Shown: one piece after another, positions 37,555 through 45,704 of the stretch
Layout of the letters: each line of letters starts with the position of its first letter
Position numbering within the stretch: position 1 is the first letter of the stretch
Origin: Pseudoduganella albidiflava
GTDB lineage: Bacteria; Pseudomonadota; Gammaproteobacteria; Burkholderiales; Burkholderiaceae_D
Reading direction: 5' to 3'
NCBI RefSeq assembly: GCF_004322755.1
Contig: NZ_CP036401.1
Location: 3,844,001-3,908,000, forward strand
Length of the DNA stretch: 64,000 bases
Notes under the pieces: generated by a model
What the model saw: only the letters and a program-made list of their open reading frames with translations
Databases searched by the model: none
What the model was told of the DNA's origin: nothing
Made by a program: the position numbers and the translations under genes

Positions 37555-38109
37555 ATGACGACCAATTCGAGCAACGAATCAAGCAACGAATCGAGCAACG
37601 AATCAAGCAAAATCACCACCTCGCAGACCATCGGCCCGTTTTCCCATGAAGCGTGGCAATGGAGCGTCGATGCCACCGCCGACGTCGAGACGACGGCGCC
37701 CACCGTGACCGTGCGCGGCGTGATCTATGACGGCGACGGCACACCGATCAACGACGCCCAGCTGGAAGCGTGGACCCCGCACGCGGCCCAGGCCGAGGCG
37801 CAGCAGGCCATTCCCGGCTTCCGCCGCATTCCCAGCGGCGAGGCGGGCGAATTCCAGTTCCGCCTGTCCCGCCCCGCCGATGCGCCGGCCGATGCGCCCG
37901 CCGCCTTCGTCACCATTTTTGCGCGCGGCCTGGTGAAGCACCAGTTCACCGCCGTGTTCCTGGACGATGCGCCACCGTCGCCGCTGCTGGCACAGGTGCC
38001 GGAAGAACGCCGCGGCACGCTGCTGGCACGCCGCCAGCCGGACGGCAGCTACCGCTGGGATATCCGCATGCAGGGCGATGGCGAGACCGTCTTCTTCGAC
38101 TACACGTGA
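37555..38109 (+). CDS. pcaG: Protocatechuate 3,4-dioxygenase alpha subunit
   Basis: The non-catalytic but active-site-shaping partner of PcaH. SQTIGPFSHEAWQWS at residue 23 is the conserved start of PcaG, and GVIYDGDGTPINDAQLEAW, IFARGLVKHQFTAVFLDD and the C-terminal DGETVFFDYT fit. The 184 residues fit the family (about 190-200) only because of an added 20-residue N-terminal Ser/Asn/Glu tract coded by tandem repeats. AAGGAG precedes the ATG. It lies 10 bp after pcaH. Confidence 0.93.
   Translation: MTTNSSNESSNESSNESSKITTSQTIGPFSHEAWQWSVDATADVETTAPTVTVRGVIYDGDGTPINDAQLEAWTPHAAQAEAQQAIPGFRRIPSGEAGEFQFRLSRPADAPADAPAAFVTIFARGLVKHQFTAVFLDDAPPSPLLAQVPEERRGTLLARRQPDGSYRWDIRMQGDGETVFFDYT
37567..37602. 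repeat. 12-bp tandem repeat inside the pcaG start
   Basis: TCRAGCAACGAA is repeated three times in frame (37567-37578, 37579-37590, 37591-37602) with a partial fourth copy, giving the peptide S-S-N-E repeated at residues 5-17 of PcaG. In-frame slippage would alter the length of a non-conserved N-terminal tail without breaking the protein. Confidence 0.8.
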
Positions 38110-38137
38110 TAAACGGGAAAAACGGGAGAAGAAACGG

Positions 38138-39529
38138 ATGAGCGTATCGATCTTCGACAGCTTCCTCACGACGACCGACATGATCGCGGTCTTCGACGAT
38201 GCCGCGATCGTCCAGGGCATGTTCCGCTTCGAGCAGGCGCTGGCTGCCGCGCAGGCGGAGGAAGGCCTGATCCCGGCGGCGGCGGCGCGCGCCATCGCCG
38301 GCGTCTGCAACGCGCAGCTGTATGACATCCCGGCGCTGATCGCGGCCAGCCGCCGCGCCGGCAGCCTGGCCATCCCCCTGGTCAAGGAACTCACCAGGAC
38401 CGTCGCGCTGTACGACAAGGACAGCGCCGCCTTCGTCCACTGGGGCAGTACCAGCCAGGATGTGGTCGACACGGCGCTGGTGCTGGCCACGCGCGAGGCC
38501 TTGCAACTGGTCGACGCCGGGCTGGCACGGCTGGCGGACACGCTGCTGGCGCTGGCCGAAACACACGTCGATACGCCCGTGCTGGCGCGCACGCTGATGC
38601 AGCCGGCCCAAGTGACCAGTTTCGGCTGGAAGGTACTGGGCTGGACCGCCCCGCTGCTGCGCGCCCGCGAGCGGCTGCGCGGGGCCGCCGGCCGCGCATT
38701 GCAGTTGCAGCTGGGCGGCGCGGTCGGCACGCTGGCCGTGATGGGCGACGAGGCCGACGCCGTGGCACACCGCCTGGCGAACGAGCTGGGCCTGAAGGTG
38801 GCGGATGCGCCGTGGCATACCCAGCGCGACGAGTGGGTGCGGCTGGGCCTCGAGGTCGCCGTGCTCACGGGCAGCCTGGGCAAGATCGCCACCGACCTGT
38901 CCCTGATGGCGCAGGGCGAGATCGGCGAGCTGGCCGAACCGTCCGGCAATGGCCGCGGCGGCTCGTCGGCCATGCCGCACAAGCGCAATCCCGTCTCGGC
39001 GATGATCGCGCTGGCCGCCGCCGCGCGCACGCCGCAGCATGCCGCGTCGCTGCTGAACACGATGGGCCAGCAGCACGAACGGGGCCTGGGCAACTGGCAG
39101 GCCGAACTGGCCGAGTGGCCGCAGCTGTTCATCAGCGCGCACGGCGCGCTGCAGGCGCTGAACGACGCGTTCGGCGGACTGGCTGTCGATAGCGGGCGCA
39201 TGGGCCGCAACATCGATGCGCTGCAAGGGCTGATCTTTGCCGAGGCGCTGTCGATCCGGCTGGCCGGATTCATCGGTCGCCCGGCCGCCCACGAATTCGT
39301 CGAAGGCCTGACGCGCCGCGCGGTGGCGGAAGGCCGGCACCTGGCCGACCTGCTGCCCGAGGCCGTGCGCGAACACGACACGCTGCGGGAACACTGCGAC
39401 GCCTCCGCCCTGGCATCCCTGCAGGCGCTGTTCGATCCCGTCGCCGCCGCCGGTGCCGCCCGCCGACTGGCCACGCGCCGGCTGCCCCAGCTCCGCGAGC
39501 AGGCCGCCTCATTCTCCAAGGACCACTGA
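38138..39529 (+). CDS. pcaB: 3-Carboxy-cis,cis-muconate cycloisomerase
   Basis: Fumarase/aspartase-superfamily enzyme that lactonises 3-carboxymuconate to 4-carboxymuconolactone. The superfamily signature appears as GSSAMPHKRNPVSA, with HWGSTSQDVVDTALVL upstream as the second conserved region. Its 463 residues match bacterial PcaB (about 450). It lies 28 bp after pcaG in the same run. The ATG at 38138 follows AAACGG and GGAGAAGAA; the latter is a plausible ribosome site. Confidence 0.94.
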   Translation: MSVSIFDSFLTTTDMIAVFDDAAIVQGMFRFEQALAAAQAEEGLIPAAAARAIAGVCNAQLYDIPALIAASRRAGSLAIPLVKELTRTVALYDKDSAAFVHWGSTSQDVVDTALVLATREALQLVDAGLARLADTLLALAETHVDTPVLARTLMQPAQVTSFGWKVLGWTAPLLRARERLRGAAGRALQLQLGGAVGTLAVMGDEADAVAHRLANELGLKVADAPWHTQRDEWVRLGLEVAVLTGSLGKIATDLSLMAQGEIGELAEPSGNGRGGSSAMPHKRNPVSAMIALAAAARTPQHAASLLNTMGQQHERGLGNWQAELAEWPQLFISAHGALQALNDAFGGLAVDSGRMGRNIDALQGLIFAEALSIRLAGFIGRPAAHEFVEGLTRRAVAEGRHLADLLPEAVREHDTLREHCDASALASLQALFDPVAAAGAARRLATRRLPQLREQAASFSKDH

Positions 39530-39531
39530 AC

Positions 39532-39549
39532 ATGGATACCAACGCATGA
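39532..39549 (+). other. Mini-ORF linking pcaB to pcaCD by an ATGA overlap
   Basis: An ATG at 39532 opens the five-codon frame MDTNA, ended by TGA at 39547-39549. That stop overlaps the ATG (39546) of the pcaC-pcaD fusion as ATGA. No good ribosome site fits the fusion's own ATG, so ribosomes may reach it by re-initiation. The arrangement copies the mini-ORF chain at 23484-23541. Confidence 0.45.
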
Positions 39550-40796
39550 CCTACGATCCTTTCGACCACGCTTTCGAACGCGGCCTGCAGAACCGCCGCA
39601 CCATCCTCGGCGACGAATGGGTGGACCGTTCGCTGAACAACGCCAACGCCTTCAATGCCGACTTCCAGAACCTGATCACCCGCTTCGCGTGGAACGAGAT
39701 CTGGGGCCGCCCCGGCCTCGAGTACAAGACGCGCCGCGCCATCGTGCTGTCGATCACGATCGCGCTGGGCCGCTGGGAAGAATTCGAGCTGCACGTGCGC
39801 GCCGCGCTGCGCCCCGGTGCCGACGGCGGCATGACGCCGGATGAACTGAAGGAAGTGCTGATGCAGTCGGCCATCTACGCCGGCGTGCCGGCCGCGAACA
39901 CGGCGTTCGCGCACACGCAGGCGATCCTGCGCGAGATGGACCATCCACTGCCGCTTGCCCAGCCGGGAGCCGTGCCGCATCCGGGCGTCGGCCATGAGCG
40001 CCGTACCGCCAGCCGCCCTGCCCTGCACTACACGGTCCGCGAGCCGCGCAACGGCCAGGCACCGCGCCGCACCGTGGTACTCAGCCATGCGCTGGGCATG
40101 GACCTGTCGATGTGGGATGGCCTGGCCACGCTGCTGGCCGAGGACAGCCGCGTGATCGCCTACGACCACCGCGGCCACGGCGGTTCCGAGGCGCCGGAAG
40201 GCGCATACGACATGGCAGCGCTGGCCGACGATGCGGCACGGCTGCTGCTGGAACTGGGCACCGGCCCGGTCACGTGGATCGGCCTGTCGATGGGCGGCAT
40301 GGTGGGCCAGGAACTGGCGCTTCGCCACCCGGCTCTGGTGCAGGCGCTGGTCATCGCCAACTCGTCGTCCGGCTACCCGGAAGCGGCGCGCGAGGCCTGG
40401 AAGCAGCGCATCGCCACCGTGCGCGAACAGGGCATCGAGGCGATCGCCGATACCGTGATGGGGCGCTACTTCCACGACGCGTTCCGCGCCACGCACGGCG
40501 GCACCGTGGCCCGCTGGCGGCGGCGGCTGACCAGCACCGATCCGGTGGGCTATGCCGGCTGCTGCCATGCGGTCGGCAACGTCGACACGACCGCGCGCCT
40601 GTCGTCGATCGCGGTACCCACGCTGGTCATCGCCGGTGAACTCGACCAGGGCGCCCCGGTGGCGATGTCGCAAACCATCGCCGGCGCCATCCCCGGCGCG
40701 GAACTGGTCGTGCTGGCGGACGCCTCGCACATCGCCGCCATCGAGCAGCCCGCCGCGTTTGCCCGGGCCGTGCAGGAGTTCCTCGAAAACCGGTGA
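39546..40796 (+). CDS. Fused 4-carboxymuconolactone decarboxylase / 3-oxoadipate enol-lactonase
   Basis: A 416-residue bifunctional enzyme. Residues 1-130 are PcaC (RFAWNEIWGRPGLEYKTRRA, WEEFELHVRAAL, AGVPAANTAF). Residues 155-416 are a PcaD alpha/beta hydrolase with nucleophile GLSMGGMVGQ, acid region GELDQGAP and catalytic His in DASHIAAIE. Together they carry 4-carboxymuconolactone to 3-oxoadipate. The actinobacterial PcaL fusion has the opposite order, PcaD then PcaC, to my knowledge. It ends the pcaHGB run and is followed by a dispersed repeat. The symbol is left open because of the unusual order. Confidence 0.9.
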   Translation: MTYDPFDHAFERGLQNRRTILGDEWVDRSLNNANAFNADFQNLITRFAWNEIWGRPGLEYKTRRAIVLSITIALGRWEEFELHVRAALRPGADGGMTPDELKEVLMQSAIYAGVPAANTAFAHTQAILREMDHPLPLAQPGAVPHPGVGHERRTASRPALHYTVREPRNGQAPRRTVVLSHALGMDLSMWDGLATLLAEDSRVIAYDHRGHGGSEAPEGAYDMAALADDAARLLLELGTGPVTWIGLSMGGMVGQELALRHPALVQALVIANSSSGYPEAAREAWKQRIATVREQGIEAIADTVMGRYFHDAFRATHGGTVARWRRRLTSTDPVGYAGCCHAVGNVDTTARLSSIAVPTLVIAGELDQGAPVAMSQTIAGAIPGAELVVLADASHIAAIEQPAAFARAVQEFLENR

Positions 40797-40819
40797 CAGG
40801 CTCCGGTGCTTTTAAGTTA

Positions 40820-40893
40820 AGGCCACCCAAGGGCAAATTCTGGGGTCAGACCCGCCGGGTCTGACCCCGGCATCTGCTGTTGGGGTAAATGGA
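40820..40893. repeat. Dispersed intergenic repeat, copy 2 (GGGGTCAGACCC palindrome)
   Basis: The same element as at 7340-7412: AAGGGCAAATTC (40829-40840), the perfect inverted repeat GGGGTCAGACCC with spacer GCC and its complement (40842-40868), and a GTTGGGGTAAAT tail. TTAAGTTAAGGC just before it (40812-40823) also occurs at about 54803. It separates the convergent pcaCD and binding-protein genes. Confidence 0.75.
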
Positions 40894-40909
40894 GCCGACG
40901 GCCCCTTGA

Positions 40910-42091
40910 TTACACCCCCGGGTCGGCGAAGTTGGCGACCTGGTCGAACTCCACGTTGAACATGCCGCCGTCGGCCTGCTGCGCCTTGCGGATGTACACG
41001 GTCTGCACGATGTCACGGGTGGCGGCATCGATCCTGACCGGCCCCCGCACGCTGTTCCATGCCAGTCCCTTCATCGCCGCCAGCAGCTTCGCGCCATCGG
41101 CGTCGCCACCGGTCTTCGCCAGCGCCTGGTACAGCAGGTGCATGCCGTCGTAGGCGCCCACGGAATGGAAGTTCGGCCGCATGCCCTTGTTGGCCGCCAT
41201 GAAGGCGCGCACGTAGGCCTGGTTGTCCGCCGAGGGATGCGCGGCCGAGTAATGGTGGCTGCTGACGACGCCATTGGCGGCACTGCCGATGCCGGTCATC
41301 AGGTCGTCGTCCAGCACGTCGCCGGTGCAGATCAGGCGGATGCCGGCGGCGGCCAGGCCCCGGTCGTTGAACTGCTTCAGCACGGCCGCGCCTTCGCCGG
41401 ACGGCACGAACACGAACAGCGCATCCGGCTTCGCATCCTTCACCCGTGCGAGGAAAGGCGCGTAGTCGGGATTACGCAGCGGCACGCGCAGCGAATCGAT
41501 CACCTTGCCGCCACCGGCGCCGAAGCGTTTCACGAATACCTTCTCGGCATCGAGCCCCGGCCCGTAGTCGGCCACGAAGGTCATCACGCGGCCGATCCTG
41601 TTTTTCGCCGCCCAGTCGGCCAGCGGCGCCGTCACCTGCGCCAGCGTGAAGCCCGTGCGCACGATGAACGGCGAACGCTGCGGGATGATCGACGTGGCGG
41701 CGGCCATCACGATCATCGGCACCCTGGCCTGCGTCGCGATCGGCGCCGCGGCCAGCGCCAGCGGCGTCAGCCCGAAACCGGCCAGCACGCGCACCTTGTC
41801 GCGCGCCACCAGCTCTTGCGCGATGCGCTTTGTCACGTCCGGCGACACGCCGCCGTCATCCTTCAGCACGATCTCGATCTTGCGGCCGGCCGCGCTGTCG
41901 CCATGCTTCTGCTGGTACAGCTTGACGGCCGCCTCGATCTGCCGGCCGGTCGAGGCGAACGGGCCGGACATCGGCACGATCAGCCCCACCTTCAGCGGCT
42001 CGGCGGCGAATGCGAACGATGGCAGCGAGGCCGTCGCTGCGGCGGCGGCCGCACCGGCCAGCAGGGTACGGCGTTTCGGTTGGTGTGTCAT
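40910..42091 (-). CDS. ABC transporter substrate-binding protein (LivJ-type)
   Basis: A 393-residue periplasmic binding protein of the branched-chain/aromatic family (type I fold). The N-terminus KRRTLLAGAAAAAATASLPSFAFA looks like a signal peptide with an RR pair. VGLIVPMSGPFASTGRQ, AGFGLTPLALAAAPIATQA and VADYGPGLDAEKVFVKR are family features. It closely parallels the binding protein at 53596, segment by segment. Location beside vanAB and the LivHMGF set suggests aromatic acid rather than amino acid uptake. AAGGAGGA precedes the ATG. Confidence 0.88.
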   Translation of the reverse strand: MTHQPKRRTLLAGAAAAAATASLPSFAFAAEPLKVGLIVPMSGPFASTGRQIEAAVKLYQQKHGDSAAGRKIEIVLKDDGGVSPDVTKRIAQELVARDKVRVLAGFGLTPLALAAAPIATQARVPMIVMAAATSIIPQRSPFIVRTGFTLAQVTAPLADWAAKNRIGRVMTFVADYGPGLDAEKVFVKRFGAGGGKVIDSLRVPLRNPDYAPFLARVKDAKPDALFVFVPSGEGAAVLKQFNDRGLAAAGIRLICTGDVLDDDLMTGIGSAANGVVSSHHYSAAHPSADNQAYVRAFMAANKGMRPNFHSVGAYDGMHLLYQALAKTGGDADGAKLLAAMKGLAWNSVRGPVRIDAATRDIVQTVYIRKAQQADGGMFNVEFDQVANFADPGV

Positions 42092-42165
42092 GTCTCCTCC
42101 TTGTTATCGTGAACTACGGAACTACGGGACTACAGGTAGGGTTACAGATCGGGTCATGGATCGGG

Positions 42166-43119
42166 TCATAGATCAAGCACCAGCAGCGCGCTTTTCGCGC
42201 GCGAGCAGCATGGGGTGAAGTGGTCGTTGGCAGCCTGCTCCTCCTCCGTCTGGTACAGGTCGCGGTGCTCGGGAATGCCTTCGAGCACACGCGTCAGGCA
42301 GGTGCCGCACACGCCCTGCTCGCACGACACCGGCACGTCGATACCGTGATCGGCCAGCACCTGCACCACCGTGCGCCCAGCCGGTATCGTGTACGTCGTG
42401 CCGCTGCTGGCGATGCGCACGTCGAACGCCCCGCCCTCTTCCGCCACGGCGGGTGCCGCACCGAAGTATTCGCGGTGCAGGCGGTCATCGCTCCAGCCCA
42501 GCGAGCGCGCCGTGGCCAGCACGTGATCGATGTAGCCGGCCGGCCCGCATACGTACACGTGCGTGCCCGCTGGACAGTCCGACAGCGCGGCCGCCACGTC
42601 GAGCCCCGTGCCTTCCTCGTCGATGTGCAGGCGCACGCGGGATGCGAACGGCGCCTGCTCCAGCCGGCCGCGGAAAGCGGCGCGTGCCGCGCTGCGCACG
42701 CTGTAGTGCAGCGTGAACGGCAGCCCTTTCGCGTGCAGGTGTTCGGCCATCGCCAGCAGCGGCGTGATGCCGATGCCGCCGGCGAACAGCACGCTGTGGT
42801 GCGGCCCGTCGGCCAGGCCGAAATGGTTGCGGGGCACGCTGACGTCCAGTTCCGCGCCCTCGGCGATCCGCTCGTGCATCGCGCTGGAGCCGCCGCGCGA
42901 CGCCGGTTCGCGCAGCACGCCGATCAGGTAGCGGTGCGTTTCATGCGGCGCGTTGCACAGCGAGTACTGGCGCACGATGCCTTCGCCCACATGCACATCC
43001 ACGTGCGCGCCCGCCGTGAAGGGCGGCAGCGCCGCGCCATCGGCGGACACCAGCTCGTAGCTGCAGATCCCGTCCGCCTCGGCCACGCGGCGCGCGACCT
43101 TCAAGCGCAGCGTGCTCAT
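42166..43119 (-). CDS. vanB: Vanillate O-demethylase oxidoreductase
   Basis: Reductase component passing electrons from NAD(P)H through FMN and a [2Fe-2S] centre to VanA. FMN/NAD reductase features (VRQYSLCNAPHETHRYLIGV, FAGGIGITPLLAMAEHL) are followed by a plant-type ferredoxin domain with CEQGVCGTCLTRVLEG and a fourth Cys in FTPCCSRA. The 317 residues match VanB. Its start overlaps the vanA stop by four bases (ATGA), so the two are coupled. A 12-bp duplication (GATCGGGTCAT-type) spans its stop codon. Confidence 0.94.
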   Translation of the reverse strand: MSTLRLKVARRVAEADGICSYELVSADGAALPPFTAGAHVDVHVGEGIVRQYSLCNAPHETHRYLIGVLREPASRGGSSAMHERIAEGAELDVSVPRNHFGLADGPHHSVLFAGGIGITPLLAMAEHLHAKGLPFTLHYSVRSAARAAFRGRLEQAPFASRVRLHIDEEGTGLDVAAALSDCPAGTHVYVCGPAGYIDHVLATARSLGWSDDRLHREYFGAAPAVAEEGGAFDVRIASSGTTYTIPAGRTVVQVLADHGIDVPVSCEQGVCGTCLTRVLEGIPEHRDLYQTEEEQAANDHFTPCCSRAKSALLVLDL

Positions 43120-44213
43120 GCCGCCACCTGCGCCGAGGCCGGTGCCGCCGGCTCTGCCGGGCCAGCCGGCGCTTCGCGGGCCAGCCAGCGGTCGATCACC
43201 TTGCGCGACTGCACGCCGCCGGCATCGATGTTGAGCATCAGCAGGCGCCGGTCCGGATGGCGCAGGATGTTGGCCTGCTGCTGCTCCAGCATCGCGCGGT
43301 CCTCGCTGAAGATCTTGCCCTGGCCGGTGCGGATCGTGTCGGTGAGGGCCTGGTCATCGGCCTTGAAGTTGCGCGCCATGCCCCAGAAGTACCAGTGCGT
43401 GGTATCGGTTTCCGGCGTGATGAAGTCGACCACGATCGACGACGCCTTGAACTCGGCCGGTGCATCGTAGCCGCCCTTGCCCGCCAGGGCCACGCCGACC
43501 TCGATCAGCACGTGGCTGGGCGGCGTGAAGTGGCAGATCTGCCAGCGGTCGACCGGCACATCGTCGGGCAGGCCGTTGCCGCGCAGGGCCGCCTGCCAGA
43601 ACGGCGGCGGCATCACGTTTTCCATGAAGCGGCTGGTGATCACTTCGTCGCCCACGGTCTTCGTGGTGACGGGCGCCTCGTCGATTTCCTTCTGGCCGAT
43701 CGACGACGCGTGCACGTAGGTCTCGTGGGTCAGGTCCATCAGGTTGTCGATCATCAGCCGGTATTCGCAGCCGATGTGATACAGGCCGCCGCCGTAGGCC
43801 CAGCCCTCGTCCACCGCCCAGTGCAGGTGCGGAATGGTGGCCGGGTCGGCCAGCGCCGGATCGCCGGGCCAGACCCAGATGAAGCCGTAGCGTTCGGCAA
43901 CCGGATAGCTGCGGATGCACGGGAAGCCGCGCACGCGCTGGCCCGGCATGGCGACCGGCTTGCCGTCGCAACCCATCTGCAGGCCGTGATAGCCGCACAC
44001 CAGCGTGCCGTCGCGCACGAAACCCAGCGACAGGGGCGCGCCGCGGTGCGGGCAGAAATCCTCGACGGCGGCGACGCCCTGCGCGGCGCGGTAGAACACG
44101 ATCTTCTCGCTGCAGATCTGGCGGCCCAAGGGCTTGTCGGCGATCTCTTCCGGCGTCGCGGCGACATACCAGGCGTTCTTCGGGTAGATGGTGGAAGGTA
44201 CGGGGGCGTTCAT
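43116..44213 (-). CDS. vanA: Vanillate O-demethylase oxygenase subunit
   Basis: Rieske non-heme iron oxygenase that demethylates vanillate to protocatechuate, releasing formaldehyde. The Rieske motif is CPHRGAPLSLGF and CGYHGLQ, and the mononuclear iron site is in NLMDLTHETYVHASS. N-terminal YPKNAWYVAATPEEI is characteristic of VanA, as is the 365-residue length. It is divergent from a MarR-type regulator with a perfect 20-bp palindrome between them and is followed by vanB with a four-base overlap. Confidence 0.95.
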   Translation of the reverse strand: MNAPVPSTIYPKNAWYVAATPEEIADKPLGRQICSEKIVFYRAAQGVAAVEDFCPHRGAPLSLGFVRDGTLVCGYHGLQMGCDGKPVAMPGQRVRGFPCIRSYPVAERYGFIWVWPGDPALADPATIPHLHWAVDEGWAYGGGLYHIGCEYRLMIDNLMDLTHETYVHASSIGQKEIDEAPVTTKTVGDEVITSRFMENVMPPPFWQAALRGNGLPDDVPVDRWQICHFTPPSHVLIEVGVALAGKGGYDAPAEFKASSIVVDFITPETDTTHWYFWGMARNFKADDQALTDTIRTGQGKIFSEDRAMLEQQQANILRHPDRRLLMLNIDAGGVQSRKVIDRWLAREAPAGPAEPAAPASAQVAA

Positions 44214-44243
44214 GCTGTCTCCTTTTTGTGGTGCTGAACTTCG

Positions 44244-44263
44244 ATATTCAGTACACTGAATAT
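44244..44263. promoter_or_regulatory. Perfect 20-bp palindromic operator between vanA and marR-type gene
   Basis: ATATTCAGT, spacer AC, ACTGAATAT (44244-44263). MarR-family dimers typically bind such inverted repeats, and it is placed 31 bp upstream of vanA and 55 bp upstream of the regulator, so it can control both divergent transcripts. Confidence 0.75.
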
Positions 44264-44317
44264 TCGCGCACGCGGCGTCCGAAGTAAACTAGGCACGACA
44301 AATATTTATCGATCTCC

Positions 44318-44797
44318 ATGGACAACGACAACCACGACCTGCTCGACCTGCATGAACATCCGGGCCACCTGCTGCGCCGCGCGCAGCAGATCTCGGTATC
44401 GATCTTCCACGATGAAATCCAGGGCGAGCTGACGCCCGTGCAGTATGCGCTGCTGCGCACCCTCGCGGCCAGCCCGGGTATCGACCAGGTGACGCTGGCC
44501 GGACTGGTGGCGATCGACACGTCGACCGGCGCCAGCGTGTGCGCGCGGCTGGAGGAAAAGGGACTCCTGCAGCGCAAGGTCCTGCCGCACAACCGCCGCC
44601 AGCGTGCGCTGACGATCACGGCCGGCGGCACCGCCCTGCTGAAACGGCTCGACCCGGCCGTGCACCGCTTGCGCGAACGCCTGCTCGCCCCGCTCACCGA
44701 GCGCGAGCAGACGCAGTTCATGCGCCTGCTGGACAAGCTCGTCATCGAGAACAACGCGCAAAGCCGCGCCCCGCTGGCCCGGCCCGACGCCGCCTGA
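44318..44797 (+). CDS. MarR-family regulator, probable repressor of vanAB
   Basis: A 159-residue winged-helix regulator: LTPVQYALLRTLAASPGID, then TLAGLVAIDTSTGASVCARLE and the wing KVLPHNRRQRALTITAGG. It diverges from vanA and a perfect palindrome lies between, so a vanillate-relieved repressor is the likely role. VanR repressors of some genera belong to GntR, PadR or MarR families, so I do not use the symbol. The ATG lies just after a weak AGGC-type site. Confidence 0.82.
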   Translation: MDNDNHDLLDLHEHPGHLLRRAQQISVSIFHDEIQGELTPVQYALLRTLAASPGIDQVTLAGLVAIDTSTGASVCARLEEKGLLQRKVLPHNRRQRALTITAGGTALLKRLDPAVHRLRERLLAPLTEREQTQFMRLLDKLVIENNAQSRAPLARPDAA

Positions 44798-44856
44798 GGC
44801 GGTTTGAATTTTAGGCTGGCGCGCTGTTCTGCAGGTCCAACCCCGACAGCAAAGCC

Positions 44857-44953
44857 GGGGTCAGAAAGGAGTGCTGGCCTGCATGCCAGTACCGTTCCGC
44901 AGGCGCGACGCATGCTTCGCGAAACCCCTGCTCCACCCCGCCGGGTCCGACCC
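44857..44953. repeat. Dispersed repeat, copy 3, split by a second repeat module
   Basis: GGGGTCAG (44857-44864) and CGCCGGGTCCGACCCC (44938-44953) are the two halves of the GGGGTCAGACCC element, but 68 bp are inserted between them (about 44866-44933). The insert begins AAGGAG and ends in a GCAGGCGCGA...CCCTGC block (44899-44931) that is also present at 52198-52231. This looks like one repeat nested inside another, between the MarR and livF stops. Confidence 0.6.
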
Positions 44954-45002
44954 CAGGTTTGCAGTGGGGTTGTTCTCGGCCGCCATGGCCCGCTAAAAAG
45001 TG

Positions 45003-45704
45003 CTAGGCCACCGCCACCAGCCGGTCCAGTTTCGCACCATCGTCCAGCAGTTCGCGGCTGTCCGAGTCGTGCACGATGCAGCCCCGGTCCAGCACGATGG
45101 CGCGCTGCGTCAGCGACAGGGCCAGCCGGGCGTGCTGTTCGACGACGATCACCGACAGGCCCTCGTCGCGCACCAGCTTGCGGATGACGGCCAGCAGTTC
45201 CTGCACGATGATCGGCGCCAGGCCCTCCATGGGCTCATCGAGCAGCAGCATGCGCGGGTTGGTCATCAGGGCGCGGGCGATCGCGACCATCTGCTGTTCG
45301 CCGCCGGACAGCTGGTTGCCCATATTGGTGCGCCGCTCCTGCAGGCGCGGGAAGACCTCGTAGATCTTCTTCACATCCCACCGCCCCGGCCGCGCCACCA
45401 CCGTCAGGTGTTCCTCGACCGTCAGCGACGGGTACATATGCCGTTCCTGCGGCACCCACCCGAGACCGGCGCGCGCCCGCTTGTAGGGCGCCACGCGGGC
45501 GATGTCCTTGCCGGCCCACCGGATCGCGCCCTTGTGCAGGCGCGTCAGGCCCATCAGCGTGGTGAGCAGGCTGGTCTTGCCGACGCCGTTGCGGCCCAGC
45601 AGGGCCAGGCTGTCGCCCTCGTTCAGCGCGAACGACACGTCTTCCAGCACGATGGATTCGCCGTAGCCGGCGGTCACGCGGTCCACCGCCAGCAGTTCAG
45701 TCAT
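45003..45704 (-). CDS. livF: ABC transporter ATP-binding protein, LivF type
   Basis: A 233-residue ATPase of the branched-chain/aromatic uptake family. Walker A is LLGRNGVGKTSLL, the signature LSGGEQQMVAIARAL, Walker B MLLLDEPMEG, and the switch His lies in VVEQHARLAL. The ATG at 45704, inside a valid GTG-initiated extension (45710), is preferred because GGGAGG stands six bases upstream; it overlaps the livG stop by eight bases. The symbol marks family only; the context suggests aromatic acid import. Confidence 0.9.
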   Translation of the reverse strand: MTELLAVDRVTAGYGESIVLEDVSFALNEGDSLALLGRNGVGKTSLLTTLMGLTRLHKGAIRWAGKDIARVAPYKRARAGLGWVPQERHMYPSLTVEEHLTVVARPGRWDVKKIYEVFPRLQERRTNMGNQLSGGEQQMVAIARALMTNPRMLLLDEPMEGLAPIIVQELLAVIRKLVRDEGLSVIVVEQHARLALSLTQRAIVLDRGCIVHDSDSRELLDDGAKLDRLVAVA

